A stretch of DNA of 64,000 nucleotides from Diphasiastrum complanatum (taxonomy: Eukaryota; Streptophyta; Lycopodiopsida; Lycopodiales; Lycopodiaceae), in contig CM055099.1 in assembly GCA_029204225.1 (NCBI GenBank), positions 68,255,084 to 68,319,083 of the forward strand, written 5' to 3'. Positions 21,746 to 32,540 of this stretch are shown here, piece by piece. A program made the position numbers and the translations under genes. The stretch's first letter is position 1. Each line of letters opens with the position of its first letter. The notes under the pieces are model-generated. The model did not search any database. It was given only the letters and a program-made list of their open reading frames with translations, and was not told where the DNA came from.

Positions 21746-23329
21746 GAATGGGCTCTCTAGGAATCTAGATGATTTAGGTCATTTGGCAAATGAGGCATTT
21801 CAAGTCTCAAAATACAATGCAGTCCCTCTTTGGAAGCTTGACTTTGACTTTTACATACTGTTTTGAGTCTAAGTTTAAACCTTGAGACTTGCCATAATTG
21901 TTTTCTTGCTCCCTAGTGACTAATGGCACCACAACTTGGACCTACACTCATAGGATGCCAAACTGGGGTCGAACATAACTAACTATTGATGGGCTCTTCA
22001 AGATGGGTTTATACACGTAGGATGTCATATTTAGGCCATTAATGAAACAAAATTAAATACTGGATCCTTCCATGCAAGGTGCTCCTTCCCTAAATTCCCT
22101 CGAGCTCCATTGAAATGTCCCTTAGGCCTTGTATTCTAGCCCCTACAGGATTGGACACCGCTTGTCTCGAAATTCCAAATAACACTGGTCTTAGTCTGAG
22201 CTCACTTATCCATTGTGGATCGGAAAATTTTGACTTAGACATAGAATTTTTATAGAAGCCTATGGTTGAGTAATATTTCTTTACTAGCTAATTTCAACTC
22301 ATAAGTAGAGGAGGTTAATGACATCATTTCAATCAAATTTGTTCTCAATGGAGAATGTTTTTTTTTTTAATATGAAGGAGATAATCAACAATAATTCCAA
22401 CTAATCATTTCCTATTTCTAAATCTATTATGATACAAAAAATTGGTTGAAGCCTAAGATCCTTCTTTGAATGACTGAAAAGATTATAAAAAGGGAAAAAG
22501 TGCCAAGATAATTGGAATTAAGATTTGTGCTGGGAGATTGGAATTTAAAGCAATTCTTAGAAAAATGACATAGTTACCCATTAATAAACTCTAGACTTAA
22601 TTTTTTCGAAAGTCAATTCACAAAGGGTTAGTAACAATATGTTTATCTCATGAACCAAGAGACTTGATCATCATGGGATACAGATAGCCTTATTGTTATT
22701 GATAAGCTAGGAGATTAATGTGATAAAAATCTTGGTAGGATTCTTCCATTTATGTTTATCTGTTGGTTAGCTTGGCATCCATAGTTTTTTTGGTCCCAAG
22801 TTCAAGCCCACCAAAATGCATTTATGTTTATCCCTAAAAGATGTATTGATTTTCAATAAGTGGCTATAACAAATCTAAGAGATGGATTCTTTAGGACTAT
22901 GACAGTAAGGAATTGACATGCACTGTATTGATATAGGGCTTTCCAAATGGATTGTTTTTGGATGATCAGATCATGAAGTTGAGGATCATCTTGGTGGAGA
23001 CAGAACATGTGGTATGGAATACATGAAATTTCAAAAGGAAGTCTTGATGCTGATTGGATCTAGATGAAAATGGTGGGAGAAGATGTCCCGAGGCATGCCT
23101 AATGGCATTGTGCATAATAAGATATTTTGTTAGATTTTTGAGGTACTGTTCTAGAGAGATATATCAAAAATACAAAATTAAAAACTCTTTCTATTTTGAA
23201 TTTGCTTCCAAGTATTATGAGCTTTATAGCCCAAATTCATGAGATTCTTTGAGAGGTAGTAATTACTACCCATAATAATGAAAGACCAATAACATCCATC
23301 TAGATCATGCAACTTAATTATGGATTGTG
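21746..23329. other. No gene recognised
   Basis: AT-rich DNA without coding similarity on either strand. The first few hundred bases (21746-22250) probably belong to the 5' leader of the minus-strand gypsy element to the left. No LTR end or primer site could be placed. Confidence 0.4.
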
Positions 23330-23600
23330 AACTATTTGTTAAATTTTAGTACTTTAGGACCCTAAATGGATCTACACAAGATCCACAAGAGTGATTGGGT
23401 GTTTGCTAAACAGTCTATGGCAAAAACTAGACACAAAAATTGATCTAGAATAGCAATTTTGCACATAACATTAATAAAACTTTGATCAAATGTGGAAATC
23501 TGAATTCACACGTGTGAAACAAAGCCTGTAGTATGACTTAAAAACAAAGAATGAAAGTAATATCACTTTGATTGTATTTGGATCATAAAAGTTCAATACA
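23330..23600. repeat. LTR fragment related to the solo LTR at 11.8 kb
   Basis: The order of words (ATGGATCT...GATCCACAAGAGTG, then GATCTAGAATAGCAATTTTG, then TTCACACGTGTGAAAC) parallels 11780-11960, including the palindrome TTCACACGTGTGAA at 23505-23518. Neither end is intact. It was probably truncated when the neighbouring array formed. Confidence 0.4.
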
Positions 23601-23639
23601 GATGTGGAGTAGTCTCAAGATTGCCAATAAGCTCTCAAA

Positions 23640-24480
23640 AATATCCGAAGTGTTTACCTCGACCGAGTCTAGCACATCAATTCTCAACCACATCTCGACC
23701 GGACCAAACCATATCAAATCTCAACTGGATCAAGACCCATCAAACTCGACCGGATCGTCTCGTGTAAAATCTCAACTGGATTAGAGTCATCAAATCACGA
23801 CCAGCTTCAAACTTCAGAAAATCTCAATTGGATAACCTTGTGAAATCTTGACTGACTCAATCATTTAGTTCTCATCCAAGTCATTACATTGTCATCTCAA
23901 CCGAGTCAGATTTGATTCAAATCTCGACCGAGTCGGAAAGCTCTCAAATCTCGACGGTGCCCAAACGATCAAATACCAACCGCGTCCAAACCTTCAGCTT
24001 TCAGCCGCGCCACCCCATTACGCACTCAATCGAGATTGAGGATTCTATCAGGTTTCAATACCATCTCGACCGACTGTTATTCATTCAAAATCTCCAATGG
24101 GTCTCCATTGCATCTTGACCGAGCCAGCAGTTGCTTAAACTTCGACCTCGCCATCATGCGTTTAGAATTCGACCGGGTCTTGCACCGAGTAACTCGACCG
24201 AGCTTGACGTTGCTCACATCTCGACCGCGCCTGAAATGACTTAAAATCTCGACCGGGTCTGAGCTTCAACTCTCGACCGAGTCGGACCTCCATCAGCACT
24301 TGACCGACTCCTTCATCAAATCTCGACTGACACCCCTCCATCAATTTTCGACCGTGGCCCTCCTTCAGCTCTCGACCAACAATTTTTGATCACCATCTCG
24401 ACCGACACAACTCCATCAAATCTCGACTGACACCCCTCCATCAATTTTTGACTGACACCCTCCTTCAGATCTAAACCGAC
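23640..24480. repeat. Degenerate tandem array of a CTCGACCG-containing unit
   Basis: AAATCTCGACCG and close variants (CTCAACTGG, CTCGACTGA, CTCGACCGAGTC) recur every ~25-40 bases for about 840 bases, alternating with CATCAAA-type words. Units vary in length and sequence, unlike a fresh satellite. The array lies just upstream of a T-rich block and a gypsy gag, so it may belong to that element's long leader. Confidence 0.65.
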
Positions 24481-25073
24481 GTCACTTTTTCAATTCTTGA
24501 CCAGACCATCAGTTTTTTTTCGCATTTTTTGCTCTTTTTTATCGTTTTTTTCGCGAGGTTGCCCAACACATTCGGGTTTTTTACCTAAACATTCATGCCT
24601 TCAGGTTTTTTGCATGTTTTTTCACCACCCTAGCAATTTTTGTTTCTTTCCACATCCGAGACCTTTGCTTTTTTCCATCACCCTAGACTGTTGTATTTTT
24701 TGCTTTTTTCAAACAAACTCATTCTTTTTTTTCGCCTTTTTATGACCTTCGCATTTTTCGCCTTTTTATGACCTTCGCATTTTTCGGCATAACCCTAAAT
24801 TTTTGCCATCTTCGCATTAACCTTAAATTTTTGCCATCGCATTTTTGCTTTATAGCATAACCCTAAATTGTTGCATTAACCCTAAACCTATCACGGTTTT
24901 TGCTTTTTCACAACCCTAAACCTTCGTATTTTTTTTTTATCTACACCTTAGGGTTTTTCGCTTTTTTGTAATTTGTGTCTAACATATTTTTCATTTTTCG
25001 GGAATTTCCTTAAAATTTTCAAGATTCTCTAATTTTTTGTTTTTTCAAAAATTTCTCGTGTTCGGGATTTTTC
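24481..25073 (+). repeat. T-rich leader with scattered telomere-box motifs
   Basis: Runs of T alternate with TTCGC and GCATTTTT words, including a near-perfect repeat of a ~28 base unit (CTTTTTATGACCTTCGCATT) at about 24735-24785. AACCCTAAA occurs four times between 24790 and 24920. CCCTAAA is the plant telomere unit and AAACCCTA a known plant promoter box, but the copies are spaced out rather than in tandem. The block ends directly before the gag start. Confidence 0.55.
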
Positions 25074-26190
25074 ATGTTTTGTCAAGATTGGTGCAAAAAA
25101 AAAATCCTACAAAAGTTTAAAAAAAACACAAAAACACCAGAAACCCATACAAAATACAACAATACACGACAATACACAATGGACCACCATACTGATCATG
25201 ATATCCCAGAAGATTATCCATACAAAATGAGGTCCCCTACAGCTGAACAAATCAGATGTCATAAGTTCTACCAAATGCGGTCCCAAATACATGAGCCATC
25301 CATGAATCCATTCAAGGGACAAGAGCCTGATAGAGCCGAGCCTTTACGAGCACAAGCCCATGTTCATGGTGTTGAAGCATCACACGCTAGAACACATCTG
25401 AATGGAGCTTTTGTAACTCCCAAAGCTCATCTTGAGAAGAGAACACCCAAGTTTGACGGTAGTTCGGACCCTCAAAAATTCTTGCAAATCTTTGAGAATG
25501 TGTGTGACGTTTACGGCGAAACATCTCCTGATGCTATGGTCCAACTGTTTTCAATAACCATGCTCGCTAAAGCACGTGACTGGTTTTTTAACCTTGATCG
25601 TGAAGATAAGACAAACTGCTCAATTTTGAAAGAGCCCTTTATCAAGCATTTTAAGCCCTTTCGTTTGATAGAGAGTCCTTTTGTCAAATTGAGTAACATC
25701 AAGATGACAAAAGATGAATGTGTACGAGACTATATTGAGCGTTTCAAATGCCGCAAAAGTCAAGTACAAGAACTCTCTTTGATGCTCCTCCTCAATCCTT
25801 GCAAGCTTCTTGTCACTCAACGACCTACCAAATCTTGGGCACATTTAGCAACAAGAGCCACTTTGGATGGCCGAGTATTGGAGTTGGCCACGAGCAACAC
25901 TCAGCTGCGAGCATAAATCGGCCAACTCTAGCAAGATTTGCTGATTGCCCAACAACACGAGCAAGCAAAGAAATCAGAGGTGCTAAAACTCAAGTAGCAC
26001 GAAGCCGATCTCCGAGGGTACATCATGGCTTTCTCAAAGTCTACCATGAACGCTCAACTAAAGGTCCAGGAGATCCAGGAACAGCTTACACAGTGTCTCA
26101 CTCCGCTCCTGGCACAATTCTCAATGCTGAAAATAGAAATAGGCATTCATTCATAATGTCATCCATGGGTGGATATTTGCTAGAATCTAG
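25074..26190 (+). pseudogene. Ty3/gypsy gag, C-terminally broken
   Basis: The open frame of 280 codons from 25074 (more likely translated from the Met at 25180) carries the retrotransposon gag capsid fold: TPKFDGSSDPQKFLQIFENV, then AKARDWFFNL, FIKHFKPF and KMTKDECVRDYIERFKC. After about 25770 the frame shifts, and stops appear. A glutamine- and lysine-rich coiled-coil-like stretch (KVQEIQEQLTQCLTPLLAQF) lies at 26060-26115 in another frame. It resembles in part the gag at 21.4-21.7 kb (DERVHDYIEHLKC compared with DECVRDYIERFKC), so the two elements are related. Gag would form the particle shell. No pol follows. Confidence 0.75.
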
Positions 26191-26472
26191 TGAGAAACTA
26201 AATTCCACAAATATTCCATTTGGAAAGTGAGGATGAAATCACTTTTAGTGATCCATGACCTCTTTGATATTGTTCTAGGAGTTGAGGAAGAGCCTCAAGC
26301 TGCCCAAGAACAATTGAAATATAAGAAGAGGGCTAGATTAGCCTTGCATTGCTTAAAGTTAAATGTAAGCAATGACCTCTTGAAGGAGGTAGCTTCTTGT
26401 GCCTCATCAAAAGAGGCTTGTGATTCAATAAAGATAATTCATGAATTTAACAACACTTCAAGACTTCTCTAG
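26190..26472 (+). pseudogene. Copia gag fragment
   Basis: KLNSTNIPFGK followed by a stop, then RMKSLLVIHDLFDIVLGVEEEP and KRARLALHCLKLNVSNDLLKEV, is the N-terminal part of a Ty1/copia gag. The part before the stop corresponds to the usual N-x-T-N-Y/F-x-x-W-K opening. It parallels the gag starts at 52.1 and 54.6 kb. It ends abruptly after NNTSRLL near 26470. Confidence 0.75.
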
Positions 26473-26613
26473 CATTGGCATTCCCGGTAAATCTAGCTTC
26501 TGGAGCTCCTTATCAGTGATCTGTCGACGCTCTTTATCGTAGGTCAGTGGCTCGACTCCGTTGCTTTTGATATCTGTTATGGTCTTTTAATAGTTGGAAT
26601 TAGTTAAGATTTT
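26473..26613. other. Short junction sequence without a recognised feature
   Basis: Sequence between two retrotransposon gag fragments of opposite orientation. Nothing recognisable is seen on either strand. Confidence 0.3.
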
Positions 26614-26904
26614 TCACGGGAATCTTCTAACACTCTTCTTTAAGACAAGATTCTCCATAATGGTAGCATCTTGACAAATTTGTGTCAATGAAGTGTAAGA
26701 TGCAAACTTCTTCATACCAGATTTGATCTTGTCAAGTAATCCGATATAGTAGTTCTGCACAATGGTCTTTGGGCTTAGTAGATCAATATCTATCATCAAA
26801 TTGAACAGCCTTCTGGTGTATTGTTGAACCATCTCATCAGGAAACATATGAAATGAAGCCAATCTCAAAAACTCGGTAGTCATGGCTGGAATTAGTATTG
26901 TCAT
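26614..26904 (-). pseudogene. Retrotransposon gag fragment
   Basis: The minus-strand frame of 96 codons contains EFLRLASFHMFPDEMVQQYTRRLFNLMID and LLDKIKSGMKKFASYTSL. This is the gag pattern R-F/L-x-L-x...E-x-V-x-x-Y-x-x-R-F followed by a short helix-rich stretch, as in gypsy-type gag. Only this internal segment remains. Confidence 0.55.
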
Positions 26905-27740
26905 GATGTACTGATTGCTTCAAAGGTTGTACAACTATGGTGTCCTACTTGTCTTGATTTTTTTGTTTTTTTTGACGAGAAAAGAAAAGAATCAATAAGA
27001 GTTGGATCAGTATGGATGGAAGGGTTACGAACAATTGAAAGAAAAATAGGAAGTAGAGTAACAGATGGATCTAACAGATGAACACGATGACGGTTACACT
27101 GTCAAGAGGAAATAGAAAATGGAAATGAGATTTAAATCCAAGTTTTAACATGGTATCAGAGCTAGATCCATGTATGTTTGAAGGTACATCAATCCAATCA
27201 AAGTTTTGAGTAAAAAGTCAAGATTTGAGAGTGCTTTTGTGTCTCAATTGGTTCATAGCTTCTAAATAAAGCTATGTTTGGATTCTTTTTTGGATCACCC
27301 TCTTGTTATGTGGAGTGCTCAGACCACGTGTGAGATGCATCCACTTTGATTTTGTGTTCCAAAACCCGATAAACTATAGGAATGGAATTAGCTTTTGTCA
27401 TCTAAAATCGGTTTCATAGAAAACTTACAAGAAATTGACTTTTAAAAATATCGAAAACTTTTTTTGAATGCAAGAAATCTTATGTTTATCGTTTTCATAT
27501 GGAGAAATTTGTGTAGCTTACATAGGTTAATTGAGTTAATAAAATAATTTATTAATGTAAATATCTAATAGTTTTTGGCAAAAAATTTGAGATGCAATAT
27601 TTAGAAGGCAAAAGTTTTTGACTAGTGACAAAGAGGTTTCTTGAACATTGCCAAATAGTGATTAGGTTTTTACTTTAGCATGGCCCGGTTTCAAGTCCCA
27701 ACACTTCAATGAATTAAACTTTCTTTTTATTTTTATTTTC
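26905..27740 (+). repeat. LTR end with a perfect primer site, no genes retained
   Basis: TTTTAACA at 27143-27150 followed by TGGTATCAGAGC at 27151-27162 is the classic junction of a 5' LTR and an initiator-Met tRNA primer site. The LTR lies to the left, with its start not located. The next ~580 bases look like leader without gag, so the element is truncated. Confidence 0.6.
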
Positions 27741-27994
27741 AAGGGGAGATGGACGCCCTCCGAGGGCATTTTGTCAGGACACCCTTCCTCGGGCGAAACG
27801 CCTGGCGTATTTCCTCGGCATTGAATATGTTTTTACATTGTTTTATGTGCTGTAATTGTTTTTTTACACGCACCTTCTATGTAGGAGGCGTCTTTCCTTG
27901 GCATGATGTATGTTTTAATTTTCTTTTTCTTTTTCTTTTTGCTGTAAATTTTTTTTGCATGCACATTAAGAGCAAAAAGCGCGTGTAAAAAAAG
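27741..27994. other. No gene; sequence related to the neighbouring inverted-repeat element
   Basis: A GC-richer patch (27750-27810) is followed by TTTTTTTACACGCACCTTCTATG (27860-27882), a variant of the terminal word at 27999-28015. No coding similarity. Confidence 0.3.
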
Positions 27995-28692
27995 TAAATA
28001 TTTTTACATGCACCCTTCTGTGTATGTAAAAAATGCCCAACAATTTCCGTCCCCTTAGGCTCTTCCATTTACTTGGTCAAAATGTGAAAAAATAGCTTTA
28101 GGTCTTTAGGATCTTCTACCTTCGAGTAGCTTCCACCAACTGGTGAACACTTGTGTCAACATCCGGGACGCGTTGGCATTCTTGTTTTTGCGGCCATGTG
28201 TGGATTGAAACTTTTTGGGTGGTCCTATTAAGAATACTTCCGCCGCCCACGTGTTGAATGAAAACTAAAGATTTCTGGAGACTGGCCGAATCGGGACACG
28301 TCAGTGACGGCTACACAAGACTGTTGAACACTTTGAAGTTCCATACTCTCAAGAGTCTTCTGCCCCCCGCGCTGCTTTGAGGTTGAAATTGAACAGAGAG
28401 AACCAACCGTCCAAATTTCCAAATTCCACCTTTCAGTTTTCAGCCGGAGGCCCACTTTCATGAAACTTTTAAATTATTTGGGAATATTATTGAGTGTTTT
28501 AGTGACTTCTCAATAATGAAACTTCTTTGAAGTTATATCTTATTTTGAAAGAACAAAATTTTGAGGGGAGGTCTTTGCTTTGAAGGACCAAGGCACTGAC
28601 TTTTTCACCTAAAAATGATTTTTACTTTTTGTTTTTTTTTTTTCTTTTTAACATCCACCTTTGGATGCCCAAAAGGTGCATGTAAAATATTT
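27995..28692. mobile_element. Candidate non-autonomous DNA transposon with inverted ends
   Basis: ATTTTTACATGCACC near 27997-28011 is mirrored by GGTGCATGTAAAATATTT near 28675-28692, giving an inverted repeat of about 18 bases around ~690 bases of non-coding DNA. The ends also form local hairpins (TTTTACAT...ATGTAAAA at 27999-28031, CATCCACCTTTGGATG at 28652-28667). No target duplication could be fixed, so the exact ends and superfamily are unknown. Confidence 0.35.
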
Positions 28693-28924
28693 AAAAACAA
28701 TTGAATGGTCATATTAAAAAATTGGAAAAAAAATTGCTAGGCATTTTTTATTCCTTCACGAAAAAGATAAAACTACTTATACGTCATAATAAGTAAATGA
28801 ATTAATTACTTGTAAAGGTCATCTACAATACATAATGGATACTTTGTGATTAAAAAAGTAGAATATATATGTATTTTTTTTTTAAATGGAGGTGTTGTGC
28901 TTTCTACCTTGCGCGTCCGTGTAC
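28693..28924. other. AT-rich spacer without recognised features
   Basis: No open frame or repeat of note, only homopolymer runs. Confidence 0.3.
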
Positions 28925-29729
28925 AGTTGCCATGTGGCACATGGCAGAGTGGTCAGACTACTACATTACACTGTATGTGTATTCTGTTGATCTACATGTC
29001 AAGTATCATCCAGTAAGTATGGTCGCTCTATGTGAATCTAAGATTAAAGTGATTAAACATCTACAACTAATCAGGGAATCACAAGAGTGGCAGACTAGCC
29101 ATGACCTAAAATGTATCTGCTGATGTCATATCATCAGATCAGATATCTATACTTCTGTGTAGTTGCATGATCTTGCTGATACTCTTTGGAGCGTGCAGGC
29201 AGGAGAAGGTTTTGTTTTGGTCGTTTGCCTTCTCTCGTACTAGACCACAAAAGATTCTCGTTCGTGAATCTTTCGTGTTTGCAAACCGTTCGTCTTCGTC
29301 TGCTTTGACTTTCGTGTTCGTGAACCCTTCGTCTTCGTTTCCTTTGACTTTCGTGTTCGCAAAACTTTTCGTGCTTCGTGTCTCCAGATCTTCGAGTTCG
29401 CAAATGTCTTCGTCGGGCTGAGGGTTGAAAGCTAGCAAGGCTTTGTAATAAGAAACGTTTTGCTTCTTCAACTCCCTCTCAAAGCATGATAGCTTTACGA
29501 TCCTGAGACTTCTCCTTTGTCTCTCAAGGAGTCCTTTGTCCAGGGCTTTAGTGAAGATGTCAACAACAATGTCTCTCGTTCCGATGAAGGTGGTCTGTAG
29601 CATCTTCTTCTCAATTAGATCCCTGATCAAGTGGTACTTGATCGCAATGTGCTTCGTTCTAGAATGGAACATGGGATCTTTTGTCAGGTGTATTGCAGAG
29701 GTGTTGTCCATCTGAGTTTTCCAACCCAC
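28925..29729 (-). pseudogene. Copia family A fragment: RNase H end, tail and part of 3' LTR
   Basis: On the minus strand RNase H runs from MDNTSAIHLTKDPMFHSRTK (29710) through VDIFTKALDKGLLERQRRS. Unlike element A, the frame continues well past this point, into a charged repeat region (FANTKVKGNEDE, then FTNTKVKADEDE). The LTR part (28925-29130) matches 4440-4600. Everything upstream of RNase H has been lost. Confidence 0.8.
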
Positions 29730-30571
29730 TTACCTCTTGTACCAAATTTCTTCCACTTAATCAACCCCTCACAGATCCTAGTACTTCAACCAAGATTAGG
29801 TTGATTCAATACAAATACACATTATCAAAATTACTTCTATCCCTAGAAACTGGGATTAGTAACTTCTAATCTTAATACTACTTATAATGATTTTCAATTT
29901 CAATCCTTCTCTAGTTCTAGATTGTTCCACATAATCCCTAGAGAATTTCATCTCAAGTCTGTGCAACTAATAGGTTCTTATGATAGAATCTTACTTTGAA
30001 ATTTCCAACTTCTTATAAAGGTTTTTCTGGAGAGGTGATAAATGAAAATCTCATAATCGTGAAACGTCAATAATATAGGATTCACTCTATTATACACTGG
30101 ACTTTCTTCTAAGTATTTTCAATATGAGTGATAATACCTATCATCCATTTGAGCTCTATCTATGCATAAGAGACAATCCGAGATAAAAAAATTGAAATTA
30201 CCAACATCCTGGAAACATTCCAAGCTTTATCCACAAGTAGTAATTCACATGATTATAATAGTCCTTCAGAAAATAAATTTCCATACTAGAAAGATCATAT
30301 GAATTTTAGTGTGAGGTCCATATTTAAAAAATTCAAAAGAAGTAAGGTCCTTTAAAAGTGAGAAATAGTTTTTAAGGGTTTCCGATTTGGAATTTATGAG
30401 ATACCATTTAGGGATCTGGATCTATATCTCATAGCCTCTCCAAATACCCTGAACAAGTTTAACCAATGGTTTCAACTGTTAGCATTACTAAACATGTAAA
30501 TACTAACCAGTGGTCTACTAATCATTCTCACACAAGAATTCCCCTTTGAAATCACTGATGTCCCATACCAT
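29730..30571. other. No gene recognised
   Basis: AT-rich sequence between two copia elements. No coding similarity, LTR end or repeat structure was identified. Confidence 0.4.
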
Positions 30572-30831
30572 TGTTAGAAATCAATGATAAACTTCATTGT
30601 TACACTTCCTAGTTATTGTTTACGATGTACTTTATTACTAGCTGTAACTAGCCATAGGCTAGTCTAGTAGTCTACTCCTAGGTTCTCCCTCTCTATTAGG
30701 GTTCAGGGTTTATATGTACATTTAACATTCAGTATGTGTTAGTGTGATAGAGTGACAATGCATGTTCTTCTTCCGCCTTTTTGTGGTGATTGCTTATGGT
30801 GAATGCTTGATGTTGCATATCTAACTTAACA
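30572..30831 (+). repeat. 5' LTR (260 bp) of copia element E
   Basis: It begins TGTTAGAAATCAATG and ends CTAACTTAACA, directly before the primer site TGGTATTAGAGC (30832, one change from the usual site). The short LTR length is typical of several plant copia lineages. No matching 3' LTR was found downstream. Confidence 0.75.
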
Positions 30832-31673
30832 TGGTATTAGAGCTACGATAGTCCTGCATGCCTGATCAGTGGATACATCTTGTCATAGGCTCCGCAACGA
30901 AGTGAGAAAGTCCTTTACAGGAGGTGAAAGCTTGGAGAGACAAAAACGGCTGGAAGAAATCCTTCTTGATGTACTTTGCAGGTTTTGGAGCTCACAGTTA
31001 TTAGTGGGAAACGAAGACAGAGTCCCGGAGGCATCGGAAAGGCCAGGGTAGCATCAAACAGATTGAAAATCTATTGAGTGGGAAAAGTTTTACAATTTTG
31101 TTTTTGTGAAAAGTGTCATTTGTCAGAGAGTTGTGCCAAGAAATCTCTCAGTTGTTTGTTTGGGGTATTGCAAATCACACCAGACAGTGTCTAGTACTGC
31201 CATTTAGAGCTTTGAGGCTTCATACCTTTCACATTACTGATATTTGTCTGTTTGAACGATCACTCGTTTCGTAATCTAAGCAAAGAGGAGGCGGCATAGC
31301 CGCCGCGCCGAAGTAGGAAATCTGGAATATTCTCTTTGAAAGTTCTTATATTCTCTTTTTTTCCCGTACCAATATCGGATCCAAGCACGCTAGCTGAAGA
31401 GAAACCCGAGCAGTTGTACATTTGCACTCCAGTCCGATATTGTCCGTACCAATATCAGATCCAATTGCACGAGCTAAAGAAAATTCCGAGTAGTTGCACA
31501 TCCGCGCTCCAGTCCAATATCGCATGCTCCAATATCGGATCCACACGCACAAGTTAGAGAGGATCCTGAGCAACCATACTTTTGCGTTCCCTTCCGATAT
31601 CAGGTGTATAACCAGAAAAATATACAGTTCTGTGGTGTGATAAATTACTTGATCCGAACTCATCTGTTCAGTA
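30832..31673 (+). other. Primer site and leader of element E with three ~80 bp tandem repeats
   Basis: After the primer site the leader runs to the gag Met at 31674. From about 31365 to 31607 a unit of ~80 bases is present three times. Each unit starts with CCAATATCGGATCCA or a near variant, contains GAG..CCGAG, and ends CTCCAGTCCGATAT or similar. Each unit thus carries a GATATTG/CCAATATC inverted pair. No protein is encoded. Confidence 0.65.
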
Positions 31674-32540
31674 ATGGCAACTCTAAGTGAGAGTGTCCTC
31701 AATGAGTCAAGCAAATTGCAAGGAGCCGGCAACTATGCAGTTTGGAAATTCAAATTGAAAAACATTTTGATGGAAAAGGAGCTATGGGAGATCGTGACAT
31801 GTGAAGAGACAAGGCCAATGATTGAAGAAGATCAGCGGGCATTTGACAAGAGAAAACGAAAAGCACAAAATGTCATCAACTTATCAGTTAGAGATGCAAT
31901 TATTCCCTACATTTTGGATTCAGAAGGACCAAAAGAAGCATGGGATACATTGAAGGCATTGTTTGAGACCACAAATACATCTTGAGTGCTATTCCTGAAG
32001 ATTAAGCTGCACACATTGAGGATGGATGATGGTGCAAATGTTGCTGATCACCTACTGAAGATCAAAGAGATTCGTGACCAATTAGCAGCAGTTGGAGAGC
32101 AAGTACAGGATCGTGAGATCGTGTTGTTGGCATTGAATAGTTTGAGTGAGTCACATCAAATGTTTGTGACAAGTATAGCCACACGAGAAAATCTTCCAAC
32201 CTATGAAGAGTTAGGTGGATTGCTTTTGCTGGAAGAACAACGTCAAGAGAACTTGAGTTATCGCAATAGGGGATTTAATCAAGCTCTTGCAGTGAGGGGA
32301 CGTGTTGGCAGATTTGGTCGTGGAAGACACCAATCAAGAGGTGGAAACTCATATCATGGGTCGTTCCAACAATTTCAAGAATAATCCAATGATGGCCTAA
32401 ATCAAGGCAATTGGAATCAAGGCCGAGGTCAAGGACGCAGCTATTCCAAGCAAAATAAACCTGGAAATTGTAGGTATTGCAGCAAACCTGGCCATTGGGA
32501 GCGTGAATGCTTCAAGAAACAGAAGGAGATAGAACAAAGA
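31674..32540 (+). pseudogene. Copia element E gag with CCHC knuckle
   Basis: The frame starts MATLSESVLNESSKLQGAGN and follows the UBN2-type gag pattern: YAVWKFKLKNILMEKELWEI, then EAWDTLKALFETTNTS, a stop at 31983, then LKIKLHTLRMDDGANVADHL. A glycine/arginine-rich stretch (32290-32360), a second stop near 32382 and a CCHC knuckle (CRYCSKPGHWERECFKK, 32470-32520) follow. The two stops interrupt an otherwise aligned frame, so decay is modest. Gag would bind and package the element RNA. Confidence 0.85.

Noticed and set aside
23640-24480. CRISPR-like repeat array
   Set aside because: Repeat units are degenerate and variable in length, there are no unique spacers of constant size, and the DNA is plant nuclear.
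24790-24925. Interstitial telomere array
   Set aside because: The CCCTAAA motifs are separated by unrelated bases and not in tandem, so a telomere remnant is unlikely.
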